DNA of 42,377 nucleotides, from the NCBI GenBank assembly GCA_004796425.1, contig QZLB01000280.1, positions 1-42,377 of the forward strand. Direction: 5' to 3'. The position numbers and the translations under genes were made by a program. This DNA is from Desulfobulbaceae bacterium. Its GTDB lineage: Bacteria > Desulfobacterota > Desulfobulbia > Desulfobulbales > Desulfocapsaceae. This document shows, piece by piece, positions 31,805-41,301 of the stretch. A model generated the notes under the pieces. It was not told the DNA's origin. It made no database searches and saw only the letters and a program-made list of their open reading frames with translations. Numbering within the stretch: the first letter of the stretch is position 1; each line of letters begins with the position of its first letter.

Positions 31805-32083
31805 ATGGCTATTATCACCTATCATGCGACCGTTTCAGGACGTGTTCAGGGCGTGTTTTTTCGGGACTGTACCAGGAAAAAGGCGTGGGAATTAGAACTC
31901 ACCGGCTGGGTCAAAAACCTGCCGAACGGCAACGTTGAAACAGTCTTCTCAGGGCCAGCAGATTCAGTGGAAAAGATGAAGGAATGGCTCCACGAAGGTT
32001 CACCGCACGCTCGTGTCGATGAGGTGACGTTTGACAAAGTCAATGAGCCGACACCATTCAGTTATTTCGAGATCGTTTATTAA
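31805..32083 (+). CDS. acyP: acylphosphatase
   Basis: A 92-residue alpha/beta protein that hydrolyses carboxyl-phosphate bonds. The signature GRVQGVFFRDCTRKKA contains the catalytic Arg, and GWVKNLPNGNVETVFSG contains the catalytic Asn. Length is standard. It lies 32 bases after the GGDEF-PilZ gene and 38 before the ABC ATPase gene, on the same strand, so the three may share a transcript. Confidence 0.95.
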   Translation: MAIITYHATVSGRVQGVFFRDCTRKKAWELELTGWVKNLPNGNVETVFSGPADSVEKMKEWLHEGSPHARVDEVTFDKVNEPTPFSYFEIVY

Positions 32084-32121
32084 TTCATCGAGTTTACACC
32101 CATTTTAAGAAGAAGACCTGA

Positions 32122-33738
32122 ATGCTTACGATTGAACAGCTCGATGCGCAAATTGAGACAGCAGATGGCTCTGCATCCTCTTCACTTCCCAGAAAACTAC
32201 TTCAAAATATTAATCTTCATATAAACCAATCCGAAATCGTTGCCCTGGTTGGAGAATCGGGTTCAGGCAAATCCCTTACTGCTCATTCAATTTTGCGACT
32301 ACTCGAAGACGTCAGCCCCATAACACTCTCAGGCTCGATTATATTTAAAGAATCGGAAATTTTAGCACTCCCGGTCAACTCACTTCGAAAAATCAGAGGG
32401 AACCGCATCTCAATGATATTCCAGGAGCCGATGTCCTCTTTGAACCCTGTCTATACGATTGGCAATCAAATCATGGAATCGCTCACACTGCATCAGAACC
32501 TTTCTGGTACACGAGGTCACGAAGAAGCGGTGAATCTTCTTTTTAAAGTTGGCATTTCTGAGCCTGAGTTACGCATGAAGGTCTATCCACATCAATTATC
32601 CGGTGGTCAGCGACAACGAGTTATGATTGCGATGGCTCTGGCCTGCAAGCCTGACCTTTTGATTGCCGATGAACCAACAACTGCGCTCGATGTAACCATC
32701 CAGGCAAGTATCCTTAAATTGATTAAGGACCTCCAGACTGAAACCGGAATGTCCGTTTTGTTGATATCCCATGATTTGAACCTAGTTAAACATTTTGCAG
32801 ATCGAATCTATATCCTGCAAAACGGCAGGATTGTTGAGTCAGGTTCGTGTCAGACGCTTTTTGACAACCCTACACACCCATATACCAGAAAACTTCTTGC
32901 TTCGTTACCGCCTAAAATCAACCAGATTGAAATCGCCAAGCAACCCGTTCTTATTCATTCTGATGACCTGAATTGCACCTTTAAACTTTTCAAGGGATGG
33001 AAGCACCCGTTCAAGCGCTCCTACCAACTCATTAAAGCGGTTGATCACGTAAAATTTTCAATTCATCGTGGGACCACATGCGGCATCATAGGCGAGTCCG
33101 GTTCTGGAAAATCAACACTCGCATTCGCACTTTTGAAATTGGTTCCAAGCAGCGGATCAATCTACTACCAAAAAGACGATCTTAATGGTATGAGCAGAAA
33201 AGCGGTCAGGAAACTGAGAAAAGAACTTCAAATCGTTTTTCAAGACCCTTTTTCTTCATTATCACCGCGAATGTCTATACGTGAAATCGTTTCAGAAGGG
33301 CTCACCGTGCATTTCCCCGAATTATCAGAGGCAGAGCGCGTAACAAGAGTAAATGAGGTTCTGGCAGACGTTGGCCTAGATTCCCAGGTTGGTGATCGCT
33401 ATCCGCATGAGTTTTCCGGTGGTCAACGTCAGCGTATTGCGATAGCCCGCGCACTTATTTTACGCCCCGAACTATTGATTTTAGACGAACCTACCTCGGC
33501 ACTGGATATGACTATTCAAACACAGATCATTGAACTGCTTCTTGGGTTGCAGCTCAAATATCAACTCACTTATATTTTTATCTCCCACGACCTGAAAGTG
33601 ATCCGGGCGATTGCCGATACGGTTCTGGTTATGCGGGACGGAAAAATTGTCGAATCAGGATCACCTGAGAAGATTTTCCACAATCCCGTTGAAGAATACA
33701 CTCGAACACTGATCCGCTCTTCCTATCTCTCAAATTGA
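32122..33738 (+). CDS. double ABC ATPase of the oligopeptide/YejF type
   Basis: A 538-residue protein with two complete ABC domains. The first has Walker A GESGSGKS, signature LSGGQRQR and Walker [13 protein letters not shown]; the second has [16 protein letters not shown] and [12 protein letters not shown]. Each is followed by the oligopeptide-family C-terminal region ([11 protein letters not shown] and [11 protein letters not shown]). This is the DppD-DppF fusion layout of YejF-type peptide/microcin C importers. The binding protein and two permeases usual for such systems are not in this window; the next gene is convergent, so the ATPase must work with components encoded elsewhere. Confidence 0.93.
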   Translation: MLTIEQLDAQIETADGSASSSLPRKLLQNINLHINQSEIVALVGESGSGKSLTAHSILRLLEDVSPITLSGSIIFKESEILALPVNSLRKIRGNRISMIFQEPMSSLNPVYTIGNQIMESLTLHQNLSGTRGHEEAVNLLFKVGISEPELRMKVYPHQLSGGQRQRVMIAMALACKPDLLIADEPTTALDVTIQASILKLIKDLQTETGMSVLLISHDLNLVKHFADRIYILQNGRIVESGSCQTLFDNPTHPYTRKLLASLPPKINQIEIAKQPVLIHSDDLNCTFKLFKGWKHPFKRSYQLIKAVDHVKFSIHRGTTCGIIGESGSGKSTLAFALLKLVPSSGSIYYQKDDLNGMSRKAVRKLRKELQIVFQDPFSSLSPRMSIREIVSEGLTVHFPELSEAERVTRVNEVLADVGLDSQVGDRYPHEFSGGQRQRIAIARALILRPELLILDEPTSALDMTIQTQIIELLLGLQLKYQLTYIFISHDLKVIRAIADTVLVMRDGKIVESGSPEKIFHNPVEEYTRTLIRSSYLSN

Positions 33739-33800
33739 GCAGATTTCTTTACGAATGTACCAGATGAAAACACTACCTGCCCTATCGGGTGCTCTAAAGA

Positions 33801-35657
33801 TTAACTTCGGGGAATCTCTGCAAGTCCAATAAAAATATAAGAGTAGAAGGCCAGCACGAGAAAGTGCGCAATCAGAAGGTGAAAAAGTTTCTTCTGAAAA
33901 ATTGTCCTGCTTCGGGCGAGCAAGACGCCAAGCATCATAAACACAGGAAATAGATACCTGCCCTGTGGTTGAAAATCTTTTGTCCAGGAATGGTTTAGCG
34001 ATACCCCAATAAGTGCAACAGAAAGCATCATAACCATCAACAAATAGATCCTGTCATCAAAATCACCACGAAATGTAATCATAACAAGCAGATAGCACAT
34101 CCCGATAATCGATAGATATTTAACCAGGTTGTAGAACTCCTCTGAAGCTGAGATGGTGAAATACCCATAGACACCGAAGGCAGAATTGAAGGTTTTCGTG
34201 AACCATTGATTATGGAAAGCGACCTGCTCTAAGGAGATCCCTCGCGCCTTTTTGTATAGTGATACATGTTTTTTATGGAGTTCGGTGCTGGGTTTGTACC
34301 AGCGATGAGCGGTCTCTTCCTGCATTGCCGCAATTTTTTCCGCTCGCTCAGGCCCATTTACCAGGTAGTCAAGCCCATATCTCCCTGTAAAAATAGAAAT
34401 ACCAATAATGGAGATAAGCGCCACGTTTATCAGGGTAACCTTGTTATTGAAAATACCCTGCTTAAAAAGTTGATAAAAGATGGCAAAATAGAACAGTGCC
34501 ACCATCGGGTAATAATTTTTCTTCATTAACAACATCAGACCGACAAGGATACCCAGCCCGATAACGGTCAAACCAACCCTCATCCCTTCCCTTCTTGCCA
34601 ATAACTGGTTCAGTAAGCTCTTCGGATCAGCTATTTGAACTGCTGCGACAAAACAGAGAAAGATTGAGAACGCATCCGAGCCGCTGTAACTGAACACGTA
34701 CCAGATCTGTGGTGAGATAATCAGGGGTAATGCAACTATTCGGGCAGAAATTGATTGCATTGCATAGAACGTGATGAGAACAAAAAGAAAAACATTAAAA
34801 CTTCTTAGTGCCAACACACGATCAATATTCATGGATTGAAAAATTTTGGAGAATTTCCCGGCAAAAAGATAGTAGATCTCGCCGTTGTTAAGTCGGGAAA
34901 AACCATACACACTATAAGTATAACGTATCTCTTCGGATTCCACTTCTGGTGGCAACCAATTTTGCTGATAGTACTCTGTTGCCTGTAGATGTACATACTC
35001 ATCAGGGTGCGCATTACGTTTTGAATTGCCTGACATGGCAATGATCAGAACAAGAATCGCTGCCATTATTATCGGGACATAACGAAATTCTTTACCCAAG
35101 GGTTTAGTGACAGTTACTGCCAGGAAAATTAAGAAAATCAGAAATAAAGACACCCCAACCGTTAAAAGGTAGTCCTTATGATCAGGTATAATGGTTGGAA
35201 TGTACGTGTAATATGGGTCATTATTGTCTGATATGAGTGAAAGTGTCTGGTCTTCAACCGTAGTGTTTACAATGCCATTCTCTGCGACCAGTTCTGTCAG
35301 ATTAATACTGATTGTTTGAAAACCCTGCTGAGAAATAGTGAGCTCTGATAAGTGTGCCTCACCTGCGTATTGCATAGGGTCAATGCGCAAGCTGGCAACA
35401 TTTGCGAGATCTGTGAGGTGGAACTGATACCTTGTCTTGCCAGGTTTAATTCGAACAACCGCTCGCTGCTTTTCTGAGAATGGTTTGTTGCTTTCTGCCC
35501 AATACAGTTTAAAGAGCGTTTCCTTGACCACCTTGATTTCAAGCGTCACCGACGCGCGATTAACCATAAAATGGTGATAATAGAAAATGCTCAGTGCACA
35601 AACGAGTATCAGGAACACCCGCTCCGAGGCAGTTGATCCCTTCCAGAAACCCATCAA
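33801..35657 (-). CDS. DUF2142-family polytopic membrane protein
   Basis: A 618-residue protein with one N-terminal span, a periplasmic beta-rich domain (about residues 35-155) and about 11 further spans. HPDEYVHLQATEYY and the C-terminal FQPQGRYLFPVFMM are typical of DUF2142, a group related to GT-C glycosyltransferases that is common in polysaccharide clusters; the acidic HPDE motif in a loop after the second span fits a GT-C active site. The N-terminal domain resembles the C-terminal domain of the glycosyltransferase at 41298-42377. It is last in the minus-strand polysaccharide operon and overlaps the 79-aa gene by 4 bp. Confidence 0.8.
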   Translation of the reverse strand: MMGFWKGSTASERVFLILVCALSIFYYHHFMVNRASVTLEIKVVKETLFKLYWAESNKPFSEKQRAVVRIKPGKTRYQFHLTDLANVASLRIDPMQYAGEAHLSELTISQQGFQTISINLTELVAENGIVNTTVEDQTLSLISDNNDPYYTYIPTIIPDHKDYLLTVGVSLFLIFLIFLAVTVTKPLGKEFRYVPIIMAAILVLIIAMSGNSKRNAHPDEYVHLQATEYYQQNWLPPEVESEEIRYTYSVYGFSRLNNGEIYYLFAGKFSKIFQSMNIDRVLALRSFNVFLFVLITFYAMQSISARIVALPLIISPQIWYVFSYSGSDAFSIFLCFVAAVQIADPKSLLNQLLARREGMRVGLTVIGLGILVGLMLLMKKNYYPMVALFYFAIFYQLFKQGIFNNKVTLINVALISIIGISIFTGRYGLDYLVNGPERAEKIAAMQEETAHRWYKPSTELHKKHVSLYKKARGISLEQVAFHNQWFTKTFNSAFGVYGYFTISASEEFYNLVKYLSIIGMCYLLVMITFRGDFDDRIYLLMVMMLSVALIGVSLNHSWTKDFQPQGRYLFPVFMMLGVLLARSRTIFQKKLFHLLIAHFLVLAFYSYIFIGLAEIPRS

Positions 35658-35893
35658 CTACTCCTTTTTTTTAGCCGTTGATAAATTCTATGAAGTTGCT
35701 GCTCATACTTGATTGTTACGCGAAATAGTGGTTTGCCGAGATAGTGCAGTAGCAAAAGTACAACGGCCGGTCTCATGCCAATTCCATGCTTGAAATTACC
35801 TATCGGTAAAACTTTGTTCAGCGCACAGAGTTTCACGACCCTGAGAAAGCTGTTACCGGCGATATCATATGTTTGGGTAAATAGTCGTTTCAT
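35654..35893 (-). CDS. 79-residue protein of unknown function
   Basis: A small basic protein (many Lys, Arg and His) with one moderately hydrophobic stretch (RPAVVLLLLHYLG). I do not recognise it. It begins on the base after the HAD gene stop and overlaps the DUF2142 gene by 4 bp (ATGA), so it is translated as part of the operon. It may be a complete small protein or the C-terminal relic of a longer glycosyltransferase; the sequence does not decide. Confidence 0.6.
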   Translation of the reverse strand: MKRLFTQTYDIAGNSFLRVVKLCALNKVLPIGNFKHGIGMRPAVVLLLLHYLGKPLFRVTIKYEQQLHRIYQRLKKRSS

Positions 35894-37948
35894 CTAATTT
35901 CGAACCACATCCTTGATATGACGCCAGAAAAATCGAATCCGCAAAAAAGGATTCAAACAGAGGTTTAATCGTGACGCATCCCATAGTTGACGTGGGGTTT
36001 TATGTTTTGCTCCATCAGGAGTATGTGCTCCGTGGAAATCATCCAGGTGATGCTTGTGTCTAATCGTTGCAACCTCACGACTGGTAGGAAAAGCGAGCTT
36101 TGTCGCAAGACAATAATTAAACCAGGGTCGATAATCAGCCATCGATCTACCTAACAGTGCACTCGCCGCTCCATATCGCTCGGCCGCGTCTATAATCCCT
36201 TCTTGAAGCGGGGCGAAATAATTATCTTGCTCCTTCTCTGCTTGACCTATTTCATCGCGCTCTGTCCTGAAGCGAAGTGAAAAACCATCTTCGGTGAGAT
36301 CGTAACCATTAAGCGTTGGATGAGGGGCTCTACAGGCCTCCTCAAAAACATCCCGGGCATATAATATCGTACTGGCGGCAAGATCAAACCTGTTCCGATC
36401 ATAGATTACACCGGATATATCGTTTTTGTTATCTGCAGGATACTCAACTCCTCGCGTTGCTGCAAATAGGTACCCGTGAAAAACCGGGCAGTCCTCACGA
36501 TGCTTCACGCTGTTGTAGAGAAATCGCTGAATCGTACCCAACCAGCCAATATCAATGATTCCAACCCGCTCATGCGAGAAAAAATCCACAGATTCAAGAT
36601 AATGCATCAGGGCACGATTGGCGGGTTCCGTCTGTACTTTTATTTCCTCCTGGAAGCTCTGATCGTCAAGCAGTTCCATCAGCTGAAGCTGATGCTGCTT
36701 ATTAAACCCGGTGTGTCGTGGGGTCAGGCAGGTATCAGGGTAAAGCTGATAGCGATCCAGGTGTGGGAGGAGTTTCTCGATGTCCAACTGAAATATGCGG
36801 GCAACATCCCTGAAATCACGATTACCAGGGGGGAGAAACGCAATGGAGATGTCCGATCTGGTCAAGCCTTCATGGGCGCAACTGGCGCCGGCAAGCGCCA
36901 TTCTGCTTACATAGAGATACTCTGTCTCGGGCAGTTCCTGGTCAGGAAATAATAACGGTGTGCTCTTTTCCCACACCTTTTTAAAAGTGTATCCTTCTCT
37001 TGAGAGAAAAAACAATTTGGTTATGTTCCGCTCCCGGCTCTGCTCGGCAATCTCCTGCACAAGACCGCCCATAAGCGGTCCGAGGAAATTATAGCCTTCC
37101 AGGTATAGTTCAGATCGCTCAACATTTTCACCTTCATGCGGCAACATCAGCTGTTGCAGGGCACGCCCCCGGTAAAAAGGCTTGCCTTTGGCATAATTGA
37201 TATACCGTTTCATGATCGCCTTGCGATGCTTTTCGCCCGGATCATGAATCACCAATGCATTCAAGCCTGCTTCATGGGCACGCAGTCCATCGGAAATCGG
37301 ATTGTCTCCGATATGTATCCAGCGATCTTTATCTAACTGAAATTTATCCTCCACCAGACGAAATCCTTCACCAGAAGCCTTGGCCAGATAGGTATCCGCT
37401 GAAGATATCAAGTCTTCTGCATATTTCTGAAAGCCTGCTCTTTCTGTCAGTCTCTTCAAATGTGCGGCGGGAAGATAGATATCTGATATGATGAGTATTC
37501 GTTTCCCTAAACCGTGCAATTCCTCAAGCCACTCTATCAAACGACTTCTTGGCACAAGCATGGCCTGTTCCATATCAAGTTCATAGGAGGTGACTTTTTC
37601 CAGCAGATTCGGGTCGTAGGCGGAGCTGAATAGTTCACGCAGTAAACGCTCCATAAAAACAGGATAACAGGCTTCGTGATCTGCAAATTTCTGCGCAGTT
37701 TCCATACGCTGATGCTGCTCAATCTCATCTCTTCGTTTCTGTATAAATTCCCAAGACTTGCTGATACCATGCTGACGTGCAAGGTTTGCGATATATCGTG
37801 CAACAGGATGTTTTATTAGATCGGGATCATGTATCCGTCTGATGAACAGAGTATCAAAGAGGTCGAAGGAAAACACATCATACCGTTCCTGCAGGGACCT
37901 GCCTTTACTGATGAGTTTTTCCAATGAATAAATTTTTTCCCAACCCAT
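35894..37948 (-). CDS. HAD-superfamily protein of polysaccharide clusters (COG5610 type)
   Basis: A 684-residue soluble protein. Residues about 20-235 form a HAD domain: motif I SFDLFDTLF, motif II ILIISDIYLP and motif IV IHIGDNPISDGLRAHEAG. In motif I the residue two after the nucleophilic Asp is Phe, not the Asp acid of phosphatases, as in dehalogenase-like members. The remaining 450 residues include KLFFLSREGYTFKKVWE and GIIDIGWLGTIQRFLYN, typical of COG5610 proteins beside glycosyltransferases in O-antigen and capsule loci. The function is not established. It follows the GT2 gene by 8 bases and abuts the 79-aa gene. Confidence 0.82.
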   Translation of the reverse strand: MGWEKIYSLEKLISKGRSLQERYDVFSFDLFDTLFIRRIHDPDLIKHPVARYIANLARQHGISKSWEFIQKRRDEIEQHQRMETAQKFADHEACYPVFMERLLRELFSSAYDPNLLEKVTSYELDMEQAMLVPRSRLIEWLEELHGLGKRILIISDIYLPAAHLKRLTERAGFQKYAEDLISSADTYLAKASGEGFRLVEDKFQLDKDRWIHIGDNPISDGLRAHEAGLNALVIHDPGEKHRKAIMKRYINYAKGKPFYRGRALQQLMLPHEGENVERSELYLEGYNFLGPLMGGLVQEIAEQSRERNITKLFFLSREGYTFKKVWEKSTPLLFPDQELPETEYLYVSRMALAGASCAHEGLTRSDISIAFLPPGNRDFRDVARIFQLDIEKLLPHLDRYQLYPDTCLTPRHTGFNKQHQLQLMELLDDQSFQEEIKVQTEPANRALMHYLESVDFFSHERVGIIDIGWLGTIQRFLYNSVKHREDCPVFHGYLFAATRGVEYPADNKNDISGVIYDRNRFDLAASTILYARDVFEEACRAPHPTLNGYDLTEDGFSLRFRTERDEIGQAEKEQDNYFAPLQEGIIDAAERYGAASALLGRSMADYRPWFNYCLATKLAFPTSREVATIRHKHHLDDFHGAHTPDGAKHKTPRQLWDASRLNLCLNPFLRIRFFWRHIKDVVRN

Positions 37949-37956
37949 CGCTCGTC

Positions 37957-38877
37957 TTACTCCGTACCTTTCATCTGTTTGGCAAACCAGATTTTGGAAG
38001 AATTCAGAAGATTCTTTAGGGCATGCTTAACCCCCTGATTCTGTCCCTGATTCAATTGCCTCCTGACTTCAGCCAATTCTTGCTCAAGCTCAATTAGCCG
38101 ATCACTTGCTGCTTCAACATACGGATGACTCTCGCTGGCAATTTTTCTCAACAAATATTTTCTGATTAACTCCTGATCCTGGAGTCTCCCGGTAATTGCT
38201 GCTTCCCCCAGGGTATTACCCCCGTGAATTCTATATTTGACCAGTTGCTGGTCGTGGAGATAGCGCGTTTTCGCCGGGAATTTCTCGAGTACTCTGAAAA
38301 TGAAGTCATAATCATGTAAATACCTGAGCGAACTGAAAGGACCAACGGCCGCTGCCGCCTGGGCGGAGATAAAAAGATTCGAGGTCGTCACCATGAAGTT
38401 CCCTTTCAAAAACGCAATATAGAGGTCCGCACACTGGAAATAGAATGATCTGTTTTTCTGATGCCACACATTCCAGCCAAAATCAGGCTGATGATAGACA
38501 ACTCCTTGATCAGAGATCGGTATTACATCGGTAAATACACATTGCAGATTGTTCTGCTCACATTCGTTTACGAGTCGCTCAAGACGGTCTAACAGATACA
38601 CATCATCTGAGTTCAAGATCGAAATATACTTTCCCGACGCAAGATTGATGCCTCTATTAATCGTATTATATGCGTCCTGATTTTCCTGGTAATAATAGTT
38701 GAGCCGCTCGTCGCGATAACTTTGAACAATTTCCCCGGTCTTGTCGGTTGAACCATCGTCAACGACTATTAACTCAAAGTCTGAGAAAGTCTGGTTTAAG
38801 ACACTTTCAACGGCTTCACCGATGAAATTTTCATGATTGTAAGCCGGGATGACGACTGTGACGAGTGGTGTGCTCAT
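37957..38877 (-). CDS. GT2-family glycosyltransferase
   Basis: A 306-residue GT-A fold enzyme. VTVVIPAYNHENFIGEAVESVLNQTFSDFELIVVDDGSTD begins the domain, and ILNSDDVYLLDRL carries the metal-binding Asp pair (NSDD). The acceptor half has LRYLHDYDFIFRVLEKF, with the ED-like catalytic Asp. A charged coiled segment and a basic tail (about residues 245-306) may attach it to the membrane surface. Donor and acceptor sugars cannot be read. It lies in the middle of the polysaccharide operon, 114 bases after the 769-aa gene; that gap shows nothing notable. Confidence 0.92.
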   Translation of the reverse strand: MSTPLVTVVIPAYNHENFIGEAVESVLNQTFSDFELIVVDDGSTDKTGEIVQSYRDERLNYYYQENQDAYNTINRGINLASGKYISILNSDDVYLLDRLERLVNECEQNNLQCVFTDVIPISDQGVVYHQPDFGWNVWHQKNRSFYFQCADLYIAFLKGNFMVTTSNLFISAQAAAAVGPFSSLRYLHDYDFIFRVLEKFPAKTRYLHDQQLVKYRIHGGNTLGEAAITGRLQDQELIRKYLLRKIASESHPYVEAASDRLIELEQELAEVRRQLNQGQNQGVKHALKNLLNSSKIWFAKQMKGTE

Positions 38878-38991
38878 TTACTTACTTTCCTGCCTTATTT
38901 CTTTTCCAGATGAACAGATCCTATTCACCTCATGCATTTATCACATCAGAGCCGTGAAGTAACTACTGAAATATCAGCATCAAGTCAAGGA

Positions 38992-41301
38992 CTAGTTGGA
39001 ACTCCCTGCTGATATCCAGTGAGAGAATTTCGCCTGTTCAAAGCCATGATCTGCGAGCACCTCCGGGTTGTAATACGGGGGGCCATACTGCAAAAGGTTT
39101 TGATTTGAAGACTTGAATAAACCCATCTCCTGCCTCAAATCAGGTTGATTGCTACTCAACCATTCAGGTTCCATCTCCTGCTGCGCTTCTACAAGAGCAT
39201 CAGGGTGATATATGATCCTTTCTCCACTCTGTCTGAGACGGTTACAAAGATCGACAAGCCCGAAAAGCATTGGATAGCGTTCTGTATCAAAGCCTCCCAC
39301 CCGCAAATAGTTGCTTCTGCAAATCATTACATTATTCCAAGATGCAAACCCAACATCCTGCATAGAGTGCAAACCATTCAAATGGAGGGATCCATTGCAA
39401 AGAAAATAGAAAAAATGCAAAGGCGTCTCATCTTCTAAATCTGGCAATTTGTAGGACTTACCATCTGCTCCATCATAGGATATTCGTCCACAAGCAACCG
39501 CTACCTCTGGTTGTTCAGCATTGCCAGCCAGTGTATCGAGCCAGCGTGAACTACACGTTTGGATTGAGTCAGATAGTAAAACAACCAGTTCACGTTCCGA
39601 TTCATGAATCAGTCGATCCAACATACTGGTCAGACTGAGCTTCATCGGGCTTTCTTGACTGTTTAGGGAGAGGCTGATCCAATCGGCAAGGTACACAACT
39701 TCACCACCTTGTGAATCGATCAGATCCTGAAGCGGTAGAGCAATTTTTTTCGGTTGGTTAAAGTCCTGGGGCCAGATGCAGACCATAGGTCGTATCGGCT
39801 TTTTACACACTCTTTGGACGGTGTAGTTGTATTTAACCGGCCCATCTGCCACAATCGCGTCCGGTCCACTCCTGCTTAAATGATTTTCGAGTGCTCGCCT
39901 ACCAGCATCATGGGCATATTGCTTCTGATCGTGGTTAATACTGGTCGAGGTTTGGGACGCACGCCATAAATAAAGTGCACGAGGTATATGGCTGATATTT
40001 TTTGTCTGTTCGCTGAGCCGCAGCATCAGATCATAATCCTGGGCACCATCGTACTCAGTTCGTAATCCACCGGCACGTCTAATTTGGTGAGCCGAAACGA
40101 CCGTGAAATGAGTCATGTAATTATGAGACAGCAACAATCCATAATTATATTCTGGTTTCCTGAATTTTGAGTAATACCTGCCATCTTCTCCGATCAATAT
40201 TTCATCGGTATAAATCACTTCGGGCTGAACCTCGTTGATTGTTTCAGCAATCCGCTGGAGACAATCAACAGTAAGCTCATCATCATTGTCGAGGAACCCG
40301 ATATAGTTCCCCTCTGCTTCACTGATGCCTTGATTCGTCGCAACAGAAATTCCCCCATTGACTTCAAGATAACGCACCTTGATACGGTGATCCCTATTCC
40401 TCCATTCCTCCAGTACCACCCTCACCTGTTGATTGTCACTTCCATCGTCAATCAGGCATAGTTCCCAATGAGGATAACTCTGGTACAGTACGGATTCGAT
40501 ACAGTTCTGGAGTGAAGCAATCGTCGGGTTAAATACGGGTACTATTACAGAAATCAATGGCTTGCTGACAAGCTTACTGATTCGTGTCTGCGGGTAATGT
40601 TTTTTCTCAATACCACTCCCGAGATAATCTTCAAGCGGAGACCGATCATGTGCACTGTTTCCGTATTGCTCCCTGTAATACACCGGGTCAAAGTGAGGAA
40701 AGAGTGAAGATTTCTCCTCTTGATGCTCCAAGAGGTAAAGTGAAACCGGATCATTACCGTCAGCCAGAACAGCTGAATGATCATTACGGTAAGTACCCGC
40801 ATCCATCAGTGGATTGATTCTTTTCTGCTCCTGAATACCAAAAAGGCGATAGTGAAACAGAGGATCAAGACCGGCCCGAGCCAGAGACGGGGTCTGAGAT
40901 ACATACCAGGACGCGTTAAACAGAAGACCGGTACAGAGTCTATCTGATGGGGACGCCTCGTTATAGATCACGAGTGGGTTTTCGTCTGTGTCGCATCTAA
41001 ACCGACTCAAAAAAACAACCGGATCGAAGTAGGGCCCAGGTCTGTAGCCTTTCTTTATCCCTGTCTTCAAATAATGAGCAAACGGATGTTGGTTGTCTTC
41101 TGGGGACATGTATTTCCGTCGGTAATAGTAACTATCGAATAGCGGATGAGGATCTCTGATCCCCGCTATTGGAGAACCATGCAGGTAATATGAAGCGTCA
41201 ATGCTCTCAAGGTGGAAGATAAGTGGCAGCTCTGACCGTTTGGCAAGTGTTACCAGAAGAAGGAAAAATTGTTTGATCTTCTTGAGTTGCTGTACAATCA
41301 T
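38992..41301 (-). CDS. large GT2 glycosyltransferase with N-terminal repeats and second GT-like domain
   Basis: A 769-residue protein. Residues about 55-242 hold five degenerate repeats of some 37 residues with the pattern FDxxYYxxxY ... PLxHYLxxGIxxxxxPxPxFD. A full GT2 domain follows (about 246-500) with LISVIVPVFNP, LCLIDDGSDN and GFLDNDDELT (metal-binding DxD region) and the acceptor-side GAQDYDLMLRL. Residues about 510-769 look like a second, degenerate GT2 domain ending in YGPPYYNPEVL, without a clear metal motif. Such proteins assemble rhamnan and O-antigen chains. Its start overlaps the stop of the preceding glycosyltransferase by 4 bp. Confidence 0.9.
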   Translation of the reverse strand: MIVQQLKKIKQFFLLLVTLAKRSELPLIFHLESIDASYYLHGSPIAGIRDPHPLFDSYYYRRKYMSPEDNQHPFAHYLKTGIKKGYRPGPYFDPVVFLSRFRCDTDENPLVIYNEASPSDRLCTGLLFNASWYVSQTPSLARAGLDPLFHYRLFGIQEQKRINPLMDAGTYRNDHSAVLADGNDPVSLYLLEHQEEKSSLFPHFDPVYYREQYGNSAHDRSPLEDYLGSGIEKKHYPQTRISKLVSKPLISVIVPVFNPTIASLQNCIESVLYQSYPHWELCLIDDGSDNQQVRVVLEEWRNRDHRIKVRYLEVNGGISVATNQGISEAEGNYIGFLDNDDELTVDCLQRIAETINEVQPEVIYTDEILIGEDGRYYSKFRKPEYNYGLLLSHNYMTHFTVVSAHQIRRAGGLRTEYDGAQDYDLMLRLSEQTKNISHIPRALYLWRASQTSTSINHDQKQYAHDAGRRALENHLSRSGPDAIVADGPVKYNYTVQRVCKKPIRPMVCIWPQDFNQPKKIALPLQDLIDSQGGEVVYLADWISLSLNSQESPMKLSLTSMLDRLIHESERELVVLLSDSIQTCSSRWLDTLAGNAEQPEVAVACGRISYDGADGKSYKLPDLEDETPLHFFYFLCNGSLHLNGLHSMQDVGFASWNNVMICRSNYLRVGGFDTERYPMLFGLVDLCNRLRQSGERIIYHPDALVEAQQEMEPEWLSSNQPDLRQEMGLFKSSNQNLLQYGPPYYNPEVLADHGFEQAKFSHWISAGSSN

